Source: Botryococcus braunii (Eukaryota; Chlorophyta; Trebouxiophyceae). Taken from it: a stretch of 27,500 nt of DNA. Location: positions 469,052 through 496,551 of the forward strand of contig KV908368.1 in NCBI GenBank assembly GCA_002005505.1, in the 5' to 3' direction. Each line of letters opens with the position of its first letter. The stretch's first letter is position 1. Positions 1 to 10,406 of this stretch are shown here, in pieces. Below the pieces are notes generated by a model. The model saw nothing but the letters and a program-made list of their open reading frames with translations, did not search any database and had not been told where the DNA came from. A program made the translations under genes and the position numbers.

Positions 1-1473
1 CCTCAAGCTCCTCAGGAGACATGTCAGCATCCCGTGCCCGTTGGTCCGCTTCCACTCGGCGGTACACCCGTGCCAGGTCCCGCTCATCCGGCAGCTCCTC
101 TCCTTCATCATGAATGAGGTCATCCACCTCATCCTGCATTTCCCACAGACATCTTCAATCCTGGACTGTCCCGTATGGTCAACATAACCGTGTGGTCAAC
201 ATCAGCGTACAGAGCCCTCCCTGCTTCAAAGATGAACCCTTTCAGGACAACTGGACATATCCTACGGCATGCATTGAAGGAAGCCAGGAGTGGGGATGGG
301 GACAAAGAAGTTTGATTTAGTCAAGGATAGCACATAGACAGGGGGAGGAGTGGGAAAGAGAGTGGGAACAAAGAAACAGAGGGAGTGGGGGAGAGAGGGG
401 CAAGCCAGGAATGGGGAGCAATTTGAAAAGCGAGAGTGGCAACAAGGTTGCAGGGGTTCTTGCTAATCAAGGTGCCTCTTGATAATGCATGAAGTGCACT
501 TTTCCTTCAATTGCTTTCCCCCGCCCCCCGCGGGGGGGGGGGGGATGAAAAGGGGTCAAGTATGGAAGTAGCTAACATGGACCAAAGCTGTCTTAAACCC
601 ACATTTTCCTGGCCCCCAATTTACTTGTTTGCTGTTGCTGGCCGCTGTGCTAAGTGGTCCCCCATAATCTGACATAGCTTGGGAATTTAATGTGTACAAA
701 CATACACTTGTCTTAACGACTTGAGGCATTTCATCTCGGATAGTTATGCAAAACACCGGTGTCAATCCATCATCACAGATTGTGCAAGCGAAAGCTAGCT
801 CACATCTTCCTCCTCGTCATCTTCATCCTCATCAACTGCGGCAATATCATCAATGAAACGGTTCCTCTTTAATCGTCGGACACGCCCGGTGTCCTCTTCC
901 TCCTCATCGTCCTGCAGACCACAGCTCACCAATGTAAGATACCACTTGACCATATGTATGAGCAGTGTGAGCATGCCACCTGAGAAAATGCTGGAGGATT
1001 AAACTTTGAAACACACTTCTCTCAAGTTCCTTCACACACTGAATCCTCAAAGGATACATGTCCTGCATTCCAAAACCAGTTTGTTAATGTATGTGATTCG
1101 AAAATCCCTTGATATAGGTGCTATCAGGTTGTTGCCCTTACATTTTACTCAAGCGGATCAGGGCTTCGACGGTGAAAGGCACCACCTCCCCAGGCCTCAA
1201 AACATGACAGTCTGGCCTTGTCAAGACAGCACCAAACCCCACAGCACAGTAAAGAGGCTCTTGTTTCGCAATTTTACGTACATCCTCTTCAGCTGCTTCA
1301 TCAATGTACGCGCTTTTCCTCTTCTTCTTCTTTCCACGTCTGTCGCCATCGTCCTCCTCTTCTTCATCATCTACCTCCTCATCTATATCTGACAGCTCTT
1401 CATCTTCCTCAACTTCATCATCCTCGTCCCTGCGATTCTTTTTCGCTTTCGAACCCTTTTTGGGCTTGGCCAT
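1..1473 (-). CDS. SPT5: SPT5-like transcription elongation factor, 5' part (3 exons, runs off the left edge)
   Basis: Spt5 pairs with Spt4 to form DSIF, which binds RNA polymerase II in the nucleus and controls pausing and processivity. I read three exons: 1282-1473 (64 codons), 804-911 (36 codons) and 1-133 (44 codons plus one base). Introns are 912-1281 (donor GTACGT, acceptor CTGCAG) and 134-803 (donor GTGAGC, acceptor ATGCAG), both phase 0. The start codon sits in a strong context (CCACCATGG). The product begins with a lysine-rich stretch and then acidic runs, followed by KKKKRKSAYIDEAAEED, RLKRNRFIDDIAAVDED and, in exon 3, DEGEELPDERDLARVYRR. A basic patch followed by 'FID.EAEV' and acidic residues, then a short Arg/Glu-rich helix, is the usual order in the Spt5 N-terminus before the NGN domain. 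NGN and KOW domains would lie beyond the window. The FID-type box occurs twice, once per exon. Another acidic nuclear protein is possible, but the combination favours Spt5. Confidence 0.72.
518..544. repeat. C-run/G-run inverted homopolymer inside SPT5 intron 2
   Basis: A run of C interrupted by single G is followed directly by 13 G, so the two halves can pair as a GC hairpin or the G-run could form a quadruplex. It is intronic. Homopolymer length here may be unreliable in the assembly. Confidence 0.7.
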
Positions 1474-1604
1474 GGTGGATCCTCACACAATCAGCAACCA
1501 CTCCGAATGGTATCCAAGCGTGATGGGACTATCTTTCACATCTAGTTGCCATGAATCTTCCGCAAAAAAGAAGATACAAAACACACTAAGATTTTCTGGG
1601 CAGA

Positions 1605-1630
1605 TGTGTGTGTGTGTGTGTGTGTGTGTG
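1605..1630. repeat. (TG)13 microsatellite
   Basis: Thirteen perfect TG dinucleotides, about 130-155 bp upstream of the SPT5 start codon, therefore in the likely promoter or 5' UTR. Confidence 0.95.
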
Positions 1631-1698
1631 GGTGAAATGCTGGCTGCTCCAGGGCTGCACGGTCGTCGCAAGTAGCGAGACGCTACAGGTTGATTACC

Positions 1699-1765
1699 GA
1701 ATCATGGTCCATGATTCATGGGGGCAAAGATCGGGCACTGACCGCCGGTCGGTGACCAGTCACCG
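1699..1765. promoter_or_regulatory. Two palindromes upstream of SPT5, possible regulatory sites
   Basis: At 1699-1717 GAATCATGG and CCATGATTC flank one T (9-bp perfect arms). At 1750-1765 CGGTGAC and GTCACCG flank CA (7-bp perfect arms), followed by further copies of ACCGAGT. They lie 226-292 bp upstream of the SPT5 ATG. Symmetry of this kind suits dimeric DNA-binding proteins, but no specific factor is recognised and the regulatory role is inference. Confidence 0.3.
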
Positions 1766-3300
1766 AGTGCCACCGAGTCAGTGGCCGAGTCTGATTCCGG
1801 TCTGAAGCCCTGAGAAACTCAGGCCGAGCCATAAGTTTTAAAACTCAATGCGCGCGAATGCTCTAATAAATGACCGGAGAAGCTTAAATGGAGGACCTCC
1901 ATTGGAGGTTCGATTCGCTTTAGTGACTCGCTAGACTGTTATTAATAGAAAATAAAATGCTGATACTACAAAAAAAGGTGAAATATTCAAATTCACTTCT
2001 TACCATGTGTCATAGAAGCTGTCATACACAATTTTGGAACCGAAAACTGGACTGAGGCACCTTAGGAAGAACCTAAGCGAAGAAGTAGGAAAAACAAAAT
2101 CCAGAGGCAGAATAAGACCCCTAGGTCGACCGCACCTTTACATGGACATGGTTGGCTCGTCACCGCTTACCCCCGCCAATCTGCGGCACTTAGTGCCGGG
2201 TTGGGCTGCCGCGCGCGCTGCCCAAGACAAGCAGACCCGCTATCATAGCGTCGCAATGCTGTCTTGCTGGCGCGTTGCAACCGCCAGTGGCCTTGCAAGC
2301 CTTTCCATTTGGAACATTTGGGGGTCTGCGTGCTGATGCGCTGGCCTTGCTGCAGAGGCTTCAGGGGCTTTTGAACCATCATTGCACAGGATGTGGAGGG
2401 CAATATTGTCATGCGTCGGGGCAATTTCAGTATTGATGCTGCTGTGGGTTGAGAGCTGGCTGCTCACCAGGTGTGACTTGTGGCATGAAACAATTCGGTT
2501 TGGGTCGTTGAAACATTGTATTGGTCTTCTTTATCCCACTCTTGTAGGAGGCAGAAAACTGCATCTGCCCAGACAATAGAGCCTTATGATACGGACCGAA
2601 GGGTTGCGTAAGATACAACAAACTTCAAATCATTCAGGATGAAGCGGGCAAGAGTGCACAGGTCCTAGAAAAAGTGTCAAGGGTGGATGACCCGGCACTT
2701 GTGATGAAAAAGGTTGTGAAGGAAGCACAAGTGCGCTCCTTTCCCACTTATATACACTAACCTCCTTTCTAGCCAGCATAAACTAGTGGGCCAAAGGAAC
2801 CTCACGGGCGGACCACATGCCCCGAATAGTATGCTTCCCTCCGGGAGGGAAGGGGAGGGGGGGAGGGAGGGTCCCCATCCTACAATTTGGCTACTCCGAA
2901 TTTGCGGTAAATGCACAGTCTTAGTCTTTCTATTAAGGTTGGATAAGTTCATGAAGGTGCTTTTCGTTGAGGTCTTGCTGCCAAAGACTCTCCCGCAAAG
3001 AGCGGGCGCCTGAGGCGAATAGATGGGGTCCGCACGGCGCATGAATTCAATAGCCCGCTGCTTACATGATAGCCTGGTCGGAGTGACTTCTCAATTTTTT
3101 TTGTAATTGACACTGTTACCTTTCCTGCAGAGTGACATGTGGACTCCTCTTAGCAGTTTAGCGTTTGTATGCTTTGGTGGTATAATTTATGGTCTGGTAA
3201 TATGGTATGGCATGCTTTCTATGGTATATTTTAAGGTTGGTTTTAGGTTTTGGAGGTTGGGTCGCGGTTGGGGTTTCGGGGTCACACCCGTCCCTCTCAT

Positions 3301-3930
<630 letters not shown>

Positions 3931-4086
3931 ATCTTCATGTTGTATCATCATCTTGTGTGTCCATGGCCCCGGGCTTTCTAGCAAGTAGGGTACGCGGTTC
4001 GCGGTTAGGATATGATTCACCTTCCAAAAGCTGCTCAGTCACCAACCTCCTCCGTGGGGCACATGACACAATGACAAAGCCTGCGG

Positions 4087-4091
4087 GGAAC
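4087..4091. repeat. Target-site duplication of element A, left copy (GGAAC)
   Basis: GGAAC precedes the left LTR, and the same 5 bp follows the right LTR at 11101-11105. Five bases is the usual duplication for Ty1/copia integrases. Confidence 0.93.
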
Positions 4092-4119
4092 TGTGAAAAG
4101 TTATGGGCAATCGGCTTTC

Positions 4120-4254
4120 CCTGTACAAAGCAGACAGGTCGTCAATAGACGAAGTTACTCCAGCTACAGTCCGTACGACTGTCTGCTGAGTGCCACACAC
4201 AACTGTCGGACAAGACTAGCATCTGGTGATGCCCAGCATCTTTCACAACCAGTT
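4120..4254. repeat. 135-bp LTR-internal duplication, copy 1
   Basis: Identical by eye to 4448-4582, offset 328 bp. It holds two short hairpins: TCGTC/GACGA around AATA, and ACAGTC/GACTGT around CGTAC. The same pair recurs at 10435-10569 and 10763-10897, and at 21057-21191 and 21385-21519; the truncated LTR from 27346 contains the start of copy 1. Confidence 0.93.
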
Positions 4255-4447
4255 CCGTTACATCATTATCTTGTACACAAGCACCGATCAAGCAATCACT
4301 AGATAAGGCTCTAGACGGCTACGTTCAAGTACATGCCTATACTCCCTGAAGTCACTGTCCCTTAACTGTTTGAGTGACTACAGGGTACACTAAGCTTGTT
4401 CACTCTCACAATAGCAACAATGATACAACACACACTGCCGCACCGTA

Positions 4448-4582
4448 CCTGTACAAAGCAGACAGGTCGTCAATAGACGAAGTTACTCCAGCTACAGTCC
4501 GTACGACTGTCTGCTGAGTGCCACACACAACTGTCGGACAAGACTAGCATCTGGTGATGCCCAGCATCTTTCACAACCAGTT
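4448..4582. repeat. 135-bp LTR-internal duplication, copy 2
   Basis: Second copy of the 135-bp unit at 4120-4254, starting CCTGTACAAAG and ending CACAACCAGTT. After the repeat the two copies diverge immediately (CCGTT versus GGTAT), which defines the edge. Confidence 0.93.
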
Positions 4583-4785
4583 GGTATTCACTCCGGTGGG
4601 GCAGCCTTAAGAGTTCATCCGACAAACGTGTGATCTAGATAGGATTGTACCTTATGTTCGAAAACGTCCAGAATCTGCCGTGTCTCAAGGTACCTTATGT
4701 TCTCAATGGACCCATATCCTAATAGTGCACACATGAAGATCACTTAAAGCACAAGGCATTCAATAATAATGTTCAGAACTCAACA

Positions 4786-4797
4786 CTTCCCCTTGCC
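4786..4797 (-). other. Polypurine tract of element A
   Basis: On the minus strand GGCAAGGGGAAG directly abuts the 3' LTR start TGTTGAG. This is the expected place for the plus-strand DNA primer left by RNase H. Confidence 0.85.
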
Positions 4798-5028
4798 TGC
4801 ATGCTTTAAGTGTATCTTCTCAAACCTAGTGAATCACGATGACCAACAAACACGGGCTTGGCAAGTGGCTTGGTCATAATGTCAGCCACATTGCGAGCAG
4901 ATTCCACATAGAGGATATCTACCTGCCCAAGTGCCATAGCTTCCCTAGCGTAGTGGAAGCTTACTGCAACGTGCTTTGTGAATTTGGAATACAGGGGGTT
5001 CCGTAAATTAGAAATGCATCCTTGGTTG

Positions 5029-7116
5029 TCACAGAAAAATTTTGACCCTCCAAGGTGCAGCCCCTATCTCTTCCAAGAAGCCCCTTAGCCAGTTGGCTTC
5101 CTTCACAATATGGCCAGCTGCCATAAACTCAGCTTGCACAGTTGAGGTAGCAACTGAGCTCTGCTTCTTGCTTCCCCAAACCACGGCACTACCATAGACT
5201 GATAGAACATAGCCAGTGGTGGAATACCTGTGGTCCAGGTCCCCAGCATAGTCGGCATCAACATAGCCTTCTAGCTCAGGGCCCTTTCCACCCAGAGTAA
5301 GAGCTAACTCTCTGGTATCTCTCAAGTACTTCAGCACTCGAATGGCCTCATTCCAGTGTGAGGTAGTGGGTGTCATTCTATACCTTGACAACACTCCAAC
5401 AGCCTGAGAAATGTCAGGCCGGGTCGTATTGGCTATGTACAGTAACGATCCAATTAACTCGCAGTATCGATGACCAGGTGGCAGAGGGGTACCAGCCCCA
5501 TGTGACATACCATCTGAGGACTCGGGTCTGCTGCTAGCCACGAAGTCCTTGGACATGGGGGTATCAACCCCACGTCCATCATCAGCAACGCCAAACTTCT
5601 CCACAAGAGCATCAATCTTGGGAGTGCAACTCATGGAAATAGTGCCCTGAACTCTATTGCGTAGGACCTGACACCCCAGGAAATCATTCACCTCTCCCAA
5701 ATCATGGATGGTGAAGTCCTTCTTCAATAACTCTTTCCCCCACTCAATCTCTGCAACCACTCTGGCAACTATGAGAAGATCATCGACATAAACAAGAATA
5801 AACGACAGATTACCATCAGGGGCCCTCCTGATGTATACCCCAGCGTCGCTCTTGCACACACTATACCCCATCACGCTCAACTTGTCGCTCAAGGTCTTGT
5901 GCCAAGCCCGTGGGGCTTGCTTAAGACCGTAGAGTGCCTTCCTGAGCTTGCACACAACTCTCGTGTTGCCATTCTCAAATCCTGGTGGTTGGGTCACATA
6001 GACCTCTTCCTCCAACTCCCCATTGAGAAAAGCTGTCTTGATATCCACTTGGTGGATCTCAAGATTTTGTGTGGCAGCCACTGCCAGCACAGCTCTCCTA
6101 GCACCATAGCTGCTGGTAGGTGCAAAAACCTCACCAACATCTATACCAGGAATCTGTCTGCAACCCTGGGCAACCAATCTTGCTTTAAACCGAGTGACAT
6201 TCCCATGTGCATCGTTTTTTGTAGAAAAAATCCAATGAACAGGGATAACTTTCTGCCCATGGGGTCTTTCCACATACTGCATAACCTCATGGGTGTCTAA
6301 AGACTCCATCTCCTCTTGCATTGCCTGCTGCCAAAACTCCCACTGAGGTGAGCGCTGGGCTTCCCTCAAGTTTGAGGGCACGTGAACTTTTCCCAACCTG
6401 ACAGAAGGTACACTCTGTACCTTATGCTGTGGTGCAGCAGGGCTGTCAGCCTTACTGGTGCTGTTCCCTTCTCTCTCTCTCTCTCCCTGGTTGCCAGAAT
6501 AAGGTACATTATGTACCTTATGCTGGGACTGGGCAGTACTGCCGGGATTATCTGATTCCTTCTCAAGTCTCTCTCTCTCTCCTTGACTACTGGACTCATG
6601 TGCAGCACCCTTACATTCTCGCACCTTCCGCAATGCAGAGGGGAGCAGCAGCTCTCTCTCTCTCCTGGACTCACACTTGGGCACACTACCCAGACTTGCC
6701 TGAGCTGCGCCTACAATGTCAGCCTGCACACCATAAGCATGACTAGCCAGTGACTGGGATTGGGCACCAGCTTCCCCTACTGCTGGCATGTCTAACCCAC
6801 TGCTCTCATCTCTTACATCTGCACCGAACATAGCCTCGACTGTCTCAACCTGCCCCTGCATATCAGGGAGACCAGCCATGTTTGGCTCACTCACAATTGC
6901 CTGACCTGGGTCAGGGGCATGCAATGGGATGTCAGAATGCTCTCTCCTAGCCACGCGCTGTACATAACGCTGCTCCCTTGTAAGGGTGGTCCCTGGAGGA
7001 AGGGGAATTTGTGACTTCCCCTGCATTCGCAACCCCTCTTGTACCTTCTGCATTTTTTCTACCTGGGATTGAGTTTCTACACCCCCCCTGGCCAGATTCT
7101 GCATATGCTCAAGCAC
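5029..7116 (-). pseudogene. pol: Element A reverse transcriptase / RNase H, truncated
   Basis: This open stretch of about 695 residues carries the low-complexity linker rich in GERERE, then the copia RT (residues about 220-470, catalytic YVDD) and most of the RNase H domain, including DADYAGD and the QAE glutamate. It copies the element RNA to DNA and removes the RNA strand. The upstream part is separated by a lost T at 7175-7176, where element B has three. The reading ends early because an A-run at 5035-5039 has five A against four in element B. This shift lies in RNase H just before the CDNQ motif, so the third catalytic acidic residue and the C-terminus are lost. The first residue is an arbitrary GTG, not a true start. 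Confidence 0.92.
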
Positions 7117-7607
7117 CGACCACGAGTGCTGAGATGGTTCTGGGGTCCCAACAGTAGAATCCAGGCTGGTGGGGTTCCTTGGTCATGTGCTGCTATGGTC
7201 CCGTCTCCAGACTGATCCCCAGCACAAAGTCTAGAGGTCCCAGGAGCCCCAGTGGAAAGCGTCTCCACTCCATGGTCATCCTCCTCATCCCAGAACGTGG
7301 GTGGAGCAGCAGAGGGAATTGCTTGAGGCGTTGCCAGATTCTCACTGCCAAGGGGGGGTGATATCCTAGAATCATAGACAGACCCAGGCTGGACCTTTGA
7401 TAGACCCACTCTCTCAGCCCCCCTCAAGTGCTCGATAAAGCTGACGTCCCTACTCTCCTTCCACACTCCATTCCCCACGTACACACGATACGCTTTAGAC
7501 TGGGGACAATAACCAGTAAACATCCCAGGGATGGTCTTGGGCCCAAAAACAGACCTTTGGCCACTGGGAATGTGCACATGGGCTACACAGCCAAACGTGC
7601 GCAGCAC
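7077..7607 (-). pseudogene. pol: Element A integrase C-terminal region and start of linker
   Basis: A fragment of about 176 residues containing the segment after the integrase core, with FGPKTIPGMFTGY and a following aromatic-rich strand typical of the copia integrase C-terminal region, then a polar linker. It is cut from the integrase core upstream by a lost base at 7607-7608 and from the RT downstream by the lost T at 7175. The G-run at 7352-7358 has seven G here, which keeps the linker in the same frame as RT; element B has six. After 7175 the frame is spurious down to the stop. Confidence 0.85.
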
Positions 7608-8992
7608 GACACATCAGGTTTGACACCAAAGAATAATTCCATGGGGGTCAGGGACCTGCCTGAAGTAGGACCCACATTGTAGAGGAGGGTAGCTGTCTCG
7701 AGCGCCTCCTTCCAAAGGGAAGGGTCTGCTGCAGCATGGACCAACAGAGTCCTTGTTCGCTCCTTCAGGGTCCTATTCATCCTCTCCGCCACCCCATTCT
7801 GCTGAGGCGTGTAGGGCGCTGAGGACTCCATCTTAGTGCCCTGCTGAGCACAAAACTCTTTGAATTGCTGGTTCAGGAACTCTGAACCCCTGTCAGTCCT
7901 CACACACTTCACAACCGTGCCTCGTTGGGTCTGCCAAAAACGGAGCAGGTCTATCACAGCCTTTGGGATGCAATCCTTTGACTTCACAGGCAGGGAGGCA
8001 ACTTGGTGTGAACTTTCATCCACTACAGTGACCCAATATCGTTCACCTGTGATGGCAGGAGGTGATATGGGACCCACAGTATCCACATGGACTCTATCGA
8101 GTGGGTGATGTGCAGGCCTGGAAGATACAGGGAAAGGAGGTCTGGAGTGTTTCCCTTGTATACACGATTCACAGTGCTTGGGGCACTCAGAGCAGGGAGC
8201 AAGGGAGATATTGATTCCTGTAACCAGATCTTCCTTGGAGAACCTCTGCATGCTGCTGGCACCAGGATGACCTAACCTAGCATGCCACAGAGATCTCTCG
8301 CTACACACGTGTCCTTTCCTAAGATGAGACGCCTCAGCCATGTGATCAATATGTCTGCAGCCAACTTGCTGCCCTCTGACAGGACTAACAAACTCCAAAA
8401 AAAACAGACCTCGTGCGCGGGTGATATCTCCACACCACCCTTCAGGTCCCTTCATGGCTGTGTAACCACCTGCAGTGTCAGTCAGGAAAGATGCTCCATC
8501 CTGAATTGCACCAGTGACTGAAATGAGGTTGGTATGCGCAGAAGGAACACACTGCACATTGTGCAGCCAGAATACTTCGTGCCTTGCATTCACAAGGCAT
8601 ACAGACCCAGATGCAATGATTCCTCCCTTGGCGTCTGAGGTTGCCAAGTGCAGAGGAAGAGGCTGTCTATGCATAACTGGATTATGGAGCAATGAGAGAT
8701 CATTGACTATATGCACAGAGGCACCACTATCTATTAACCAAGATGTGCTGCTAGCTCCATGCGAAGTTGGGGCAAGCACATTGAGAGAGATAAACATCGC
8801 CTCACCAGAAGGAGGGGGTGGAGGTGGTAAATGCCACCCCGGAAACGTGTGTTGACTTGTTGGATAGTTATATGCTGAAGGGGTCCAGGGCTGGAAGCGG
8901 ATGAAGGCGGGCCACCCCGGCCAATCCATGGTCCCACCAGGCTTGAGGAGACGACTGTGGGCCTCCCTGGCCCCAGTAAGCTGCAGGCCCAA
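7583..8992 (-). pseudogene. pol: Element A protease and integrase core fragment
   Basis: Homologous sequence begins near 8880; the first ~37 residues are a false frame created by the two upstream deletions. It has the aspartic protease active site WLIDSGASVHI. The GAG-pre-integrase zinc motif follows (HARLGH then CESC), and then the integrase core with DTVGP, TDRGSEF and NGVAERMNR, giving the DDE triad with 35 residues between the last two. Integrase joins the cDNA to host DNA. The reading ends at 7583 because a base is missing at 7607-7608, so the C-terminal domain is detached. Key catalytic residues are intact. Confidence 0.9.
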
Positions 8993-10016
8993 CGCTTGCC
9001 GCTTGCATGTTTTGATGCAGAGCCTGCAGCTGCCTGAGCGGTCCGCAGTCAGTCATGAAGTGGCCCTTTGCCTTGCAGAAGTGGCATGTAAGCTCCTCTC
9101 TGGGCCTTCTTGCCCTGCCAGGTCCACGCCCCCTGCCACCAAAAGTAGTTGCAGAGGGGCCAGCGGGAGGCTGTTCGTTTGCTGGTAGTGCTGCTCCAAC
9201 TCCCGGTACTGCTCCCACTCCTGGTGCAGCTCCAGCGCTTGATGACGCTCCAGCTACCCCCCCAGAGGGACCAGCCACTGCTGCAGCTGCCATGGCCTGA
9301 GGTGTTCCCTCTGCAGGTGGGTCCTTGTACCCACGGCTGGCTGCGGCGCGCAGGATTCTTTGAATCAGCTCCAATGGCGGCTTGTCGGTTGCCATAACCT
9401 CCAGGGACTCGAGCCTCAGCACAGGAGGGAGGCCCTTCACCATCAGCTCCCCAACATTGTGGTCCAAGAGGATGAACGCGTTGTTTCTGAGACTTGTAGC
9501 CAGATCCATCATTCTGTAGAGGTAGACCTTGAGTGTCTCCCCTGTCTTGATGCCCTGCTCCATTTCCTTGTACCACTCAAGGTTGATGTCTTGGTTGCTC
9601 CCTCCAGTATGACTGTTCTTCACCCACGTGATGAAGTCGAACGCTGCTTTGTGGCATGAGATCTGAGAATGCCAGATGACTGGAACTGACTGGATCAGCC
9701 ACTGCTTGATGGCTGAGTTCTCCACCGACCCTGGCATTGGCCTCTCCAAAGCCGCTCTGACCCCCTTGGTGTTTGCGCACGCCTCCAAAGCTTCATACCA
9801 AAATTCAAAATTGCGCCCTCCATCATCAAGCATGACAGTCATCTTTGGATTAGAGGTATTGGGGATGTAGGCTGCCTTGTCAATCTCCACCTTTGGTTCT
9901 GCAGTGGCTGATTGTGTCCCGGTCATAGACTGCCCTGGAGTGGCCCCACTGACTTCTCCAGGTTGAGACATTGCTGTTTCACTGCTACTTTCCTTTTCTT
10001 TGCCCCTTTTTGTCAT
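8868..10016 (-). pseudogene. gag: Element A Gag
   Basis: A 382-residue reading that starts MTKRGKEKES and shows a copia-type capsid region (about residues 60-230), an Ala/Gly/Pro-rich spacer (240-300), an RGRG basic patch, and one CX2CX4HX4C zinc knuckle (about 311-324). Gag forms the virus-like particle and binds the genomic RNA. In element B the same frame continues into protease; here losses near 8923 and 8881 throw it out of frame, so the last residues are spurious. The start is shared with element B and is the first ATG after the leader. Confidence 0.9.
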
Positions 10017-10390
10017 ACTATTGTCACTTCACCAGCCAAACTTACTCATAAACTTCTGGAATGCAGCAATACCCTACAATTCCCTCCATGTCATGGAAAT
10101 TTACCAGCCAGTCTTGCACAGTAGTAGCAGATATGTTCCCCTCAGAAGTTTGCGCCGGAGTCCGGCCCGACTCACTCAGTGCTTCTAGACAACGTCTATG
10201 AATGATAAAGCACAGCTAAAACTTCAATTATGAATTTCCCAGAAAGGTAAACTGTGAGTAAGATAATGGTCCTGGTACACTCGAGTTCCCTTGCGCCGCT
10301 GCGCCATGCTCGAGCTCCTTTGTTGACGCTTACGTCTGACCCATCCGTAGACGACCTTCACTCCTGCTTTTACTTGGCTCAGCTGGAAGG
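10017..10390 (-). other. Element A untranslated leader between PBS and gag
   Basis: About 375 bp with no gene. It has short inverted repeats (CCGGA/TCCGG near 10153-10164 and two CTCGAG sites near 10280 and 10311), where a packaging or dimerisation structure might lie. The last ~18 bases (10373-10390) resemble a tRNA D-arm; see the primer-binding site. Confidence 0.5.
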
Positions 10391-10406
10391 GCGTGGGCCC
10401 ATAACC
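10391..10406 (-). other. Primer-binding site complementary to the anticodon region of initiator tRNA-Met
   Basis: On the minus strand GGTTATGGGCCCACGC follows the 5' LTR end CACA directly. Its complement, GTGGGCCCATAACC, is the anticodon stem-loop of eukaryotic initiator tRNA-Met, not the tRNA 3' end. Drosophila copia and Volvox Osser prime in this way, using a cut 5' half of the tRNA. Confidence 0.85.

Larger units (their letters stand above)
1474..3300. other. Intergenic DNA upstream of SPT5
   Basis: This is the presumed 5' UTR and promoter side of the minus-strand SPT5 gene, then undetermined DNA. I see no recognisable coding exon. The GC-rich stretch at about 2160-2460 is open in two minus-strand frames, but neither product resembles a known family and there are no convincing splice sites. 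A (TG)13 tract and two palindromes are listed separately. No confident TATA box was found. Confidence 0.5.
4092..4785 (-). repeat. Element A 3' LTR (left in window)
   Basis: 694 bp; on the minus strand it begins TGTTGAG and ends TTTTCACA. By eye it is identical to the right LTR. It contains a 135-bp internal direct duplication. No confident TATA box or polyadenylation signal was assigned. Confidence 0.95.

Noticed and set aside
1006..1675. Plus-strand open frames rich in Ser/Leu
   Set aside because: Antisense shadow of the acidic, GA-rich exon 1 of SPT5.
2034..2467. Overlapping open frames on both strands in a GC-richer stretch
   Set aside because: No family resemblance, several frames open at once as expected from composition, no clear splice sites.
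4093..4302. 69-residue plus-strand open frame repeated in the LTRs
   Set aside because: It recurs only because the LTR is repeated; it lies antisense to the element and resembles nothing known.
5899..6300. 133-residue plus-strand open frame, also at 22835-23236
   Set aside because: Exact antisense shadow of the RT coding region in both elements.
10373..10406. A tRNA gene fragment next to the LTR
   Set aside because: Only the D-arm/anticodon half is present, at the exact PBS position in both elements; no T-arm or acceptor follows.
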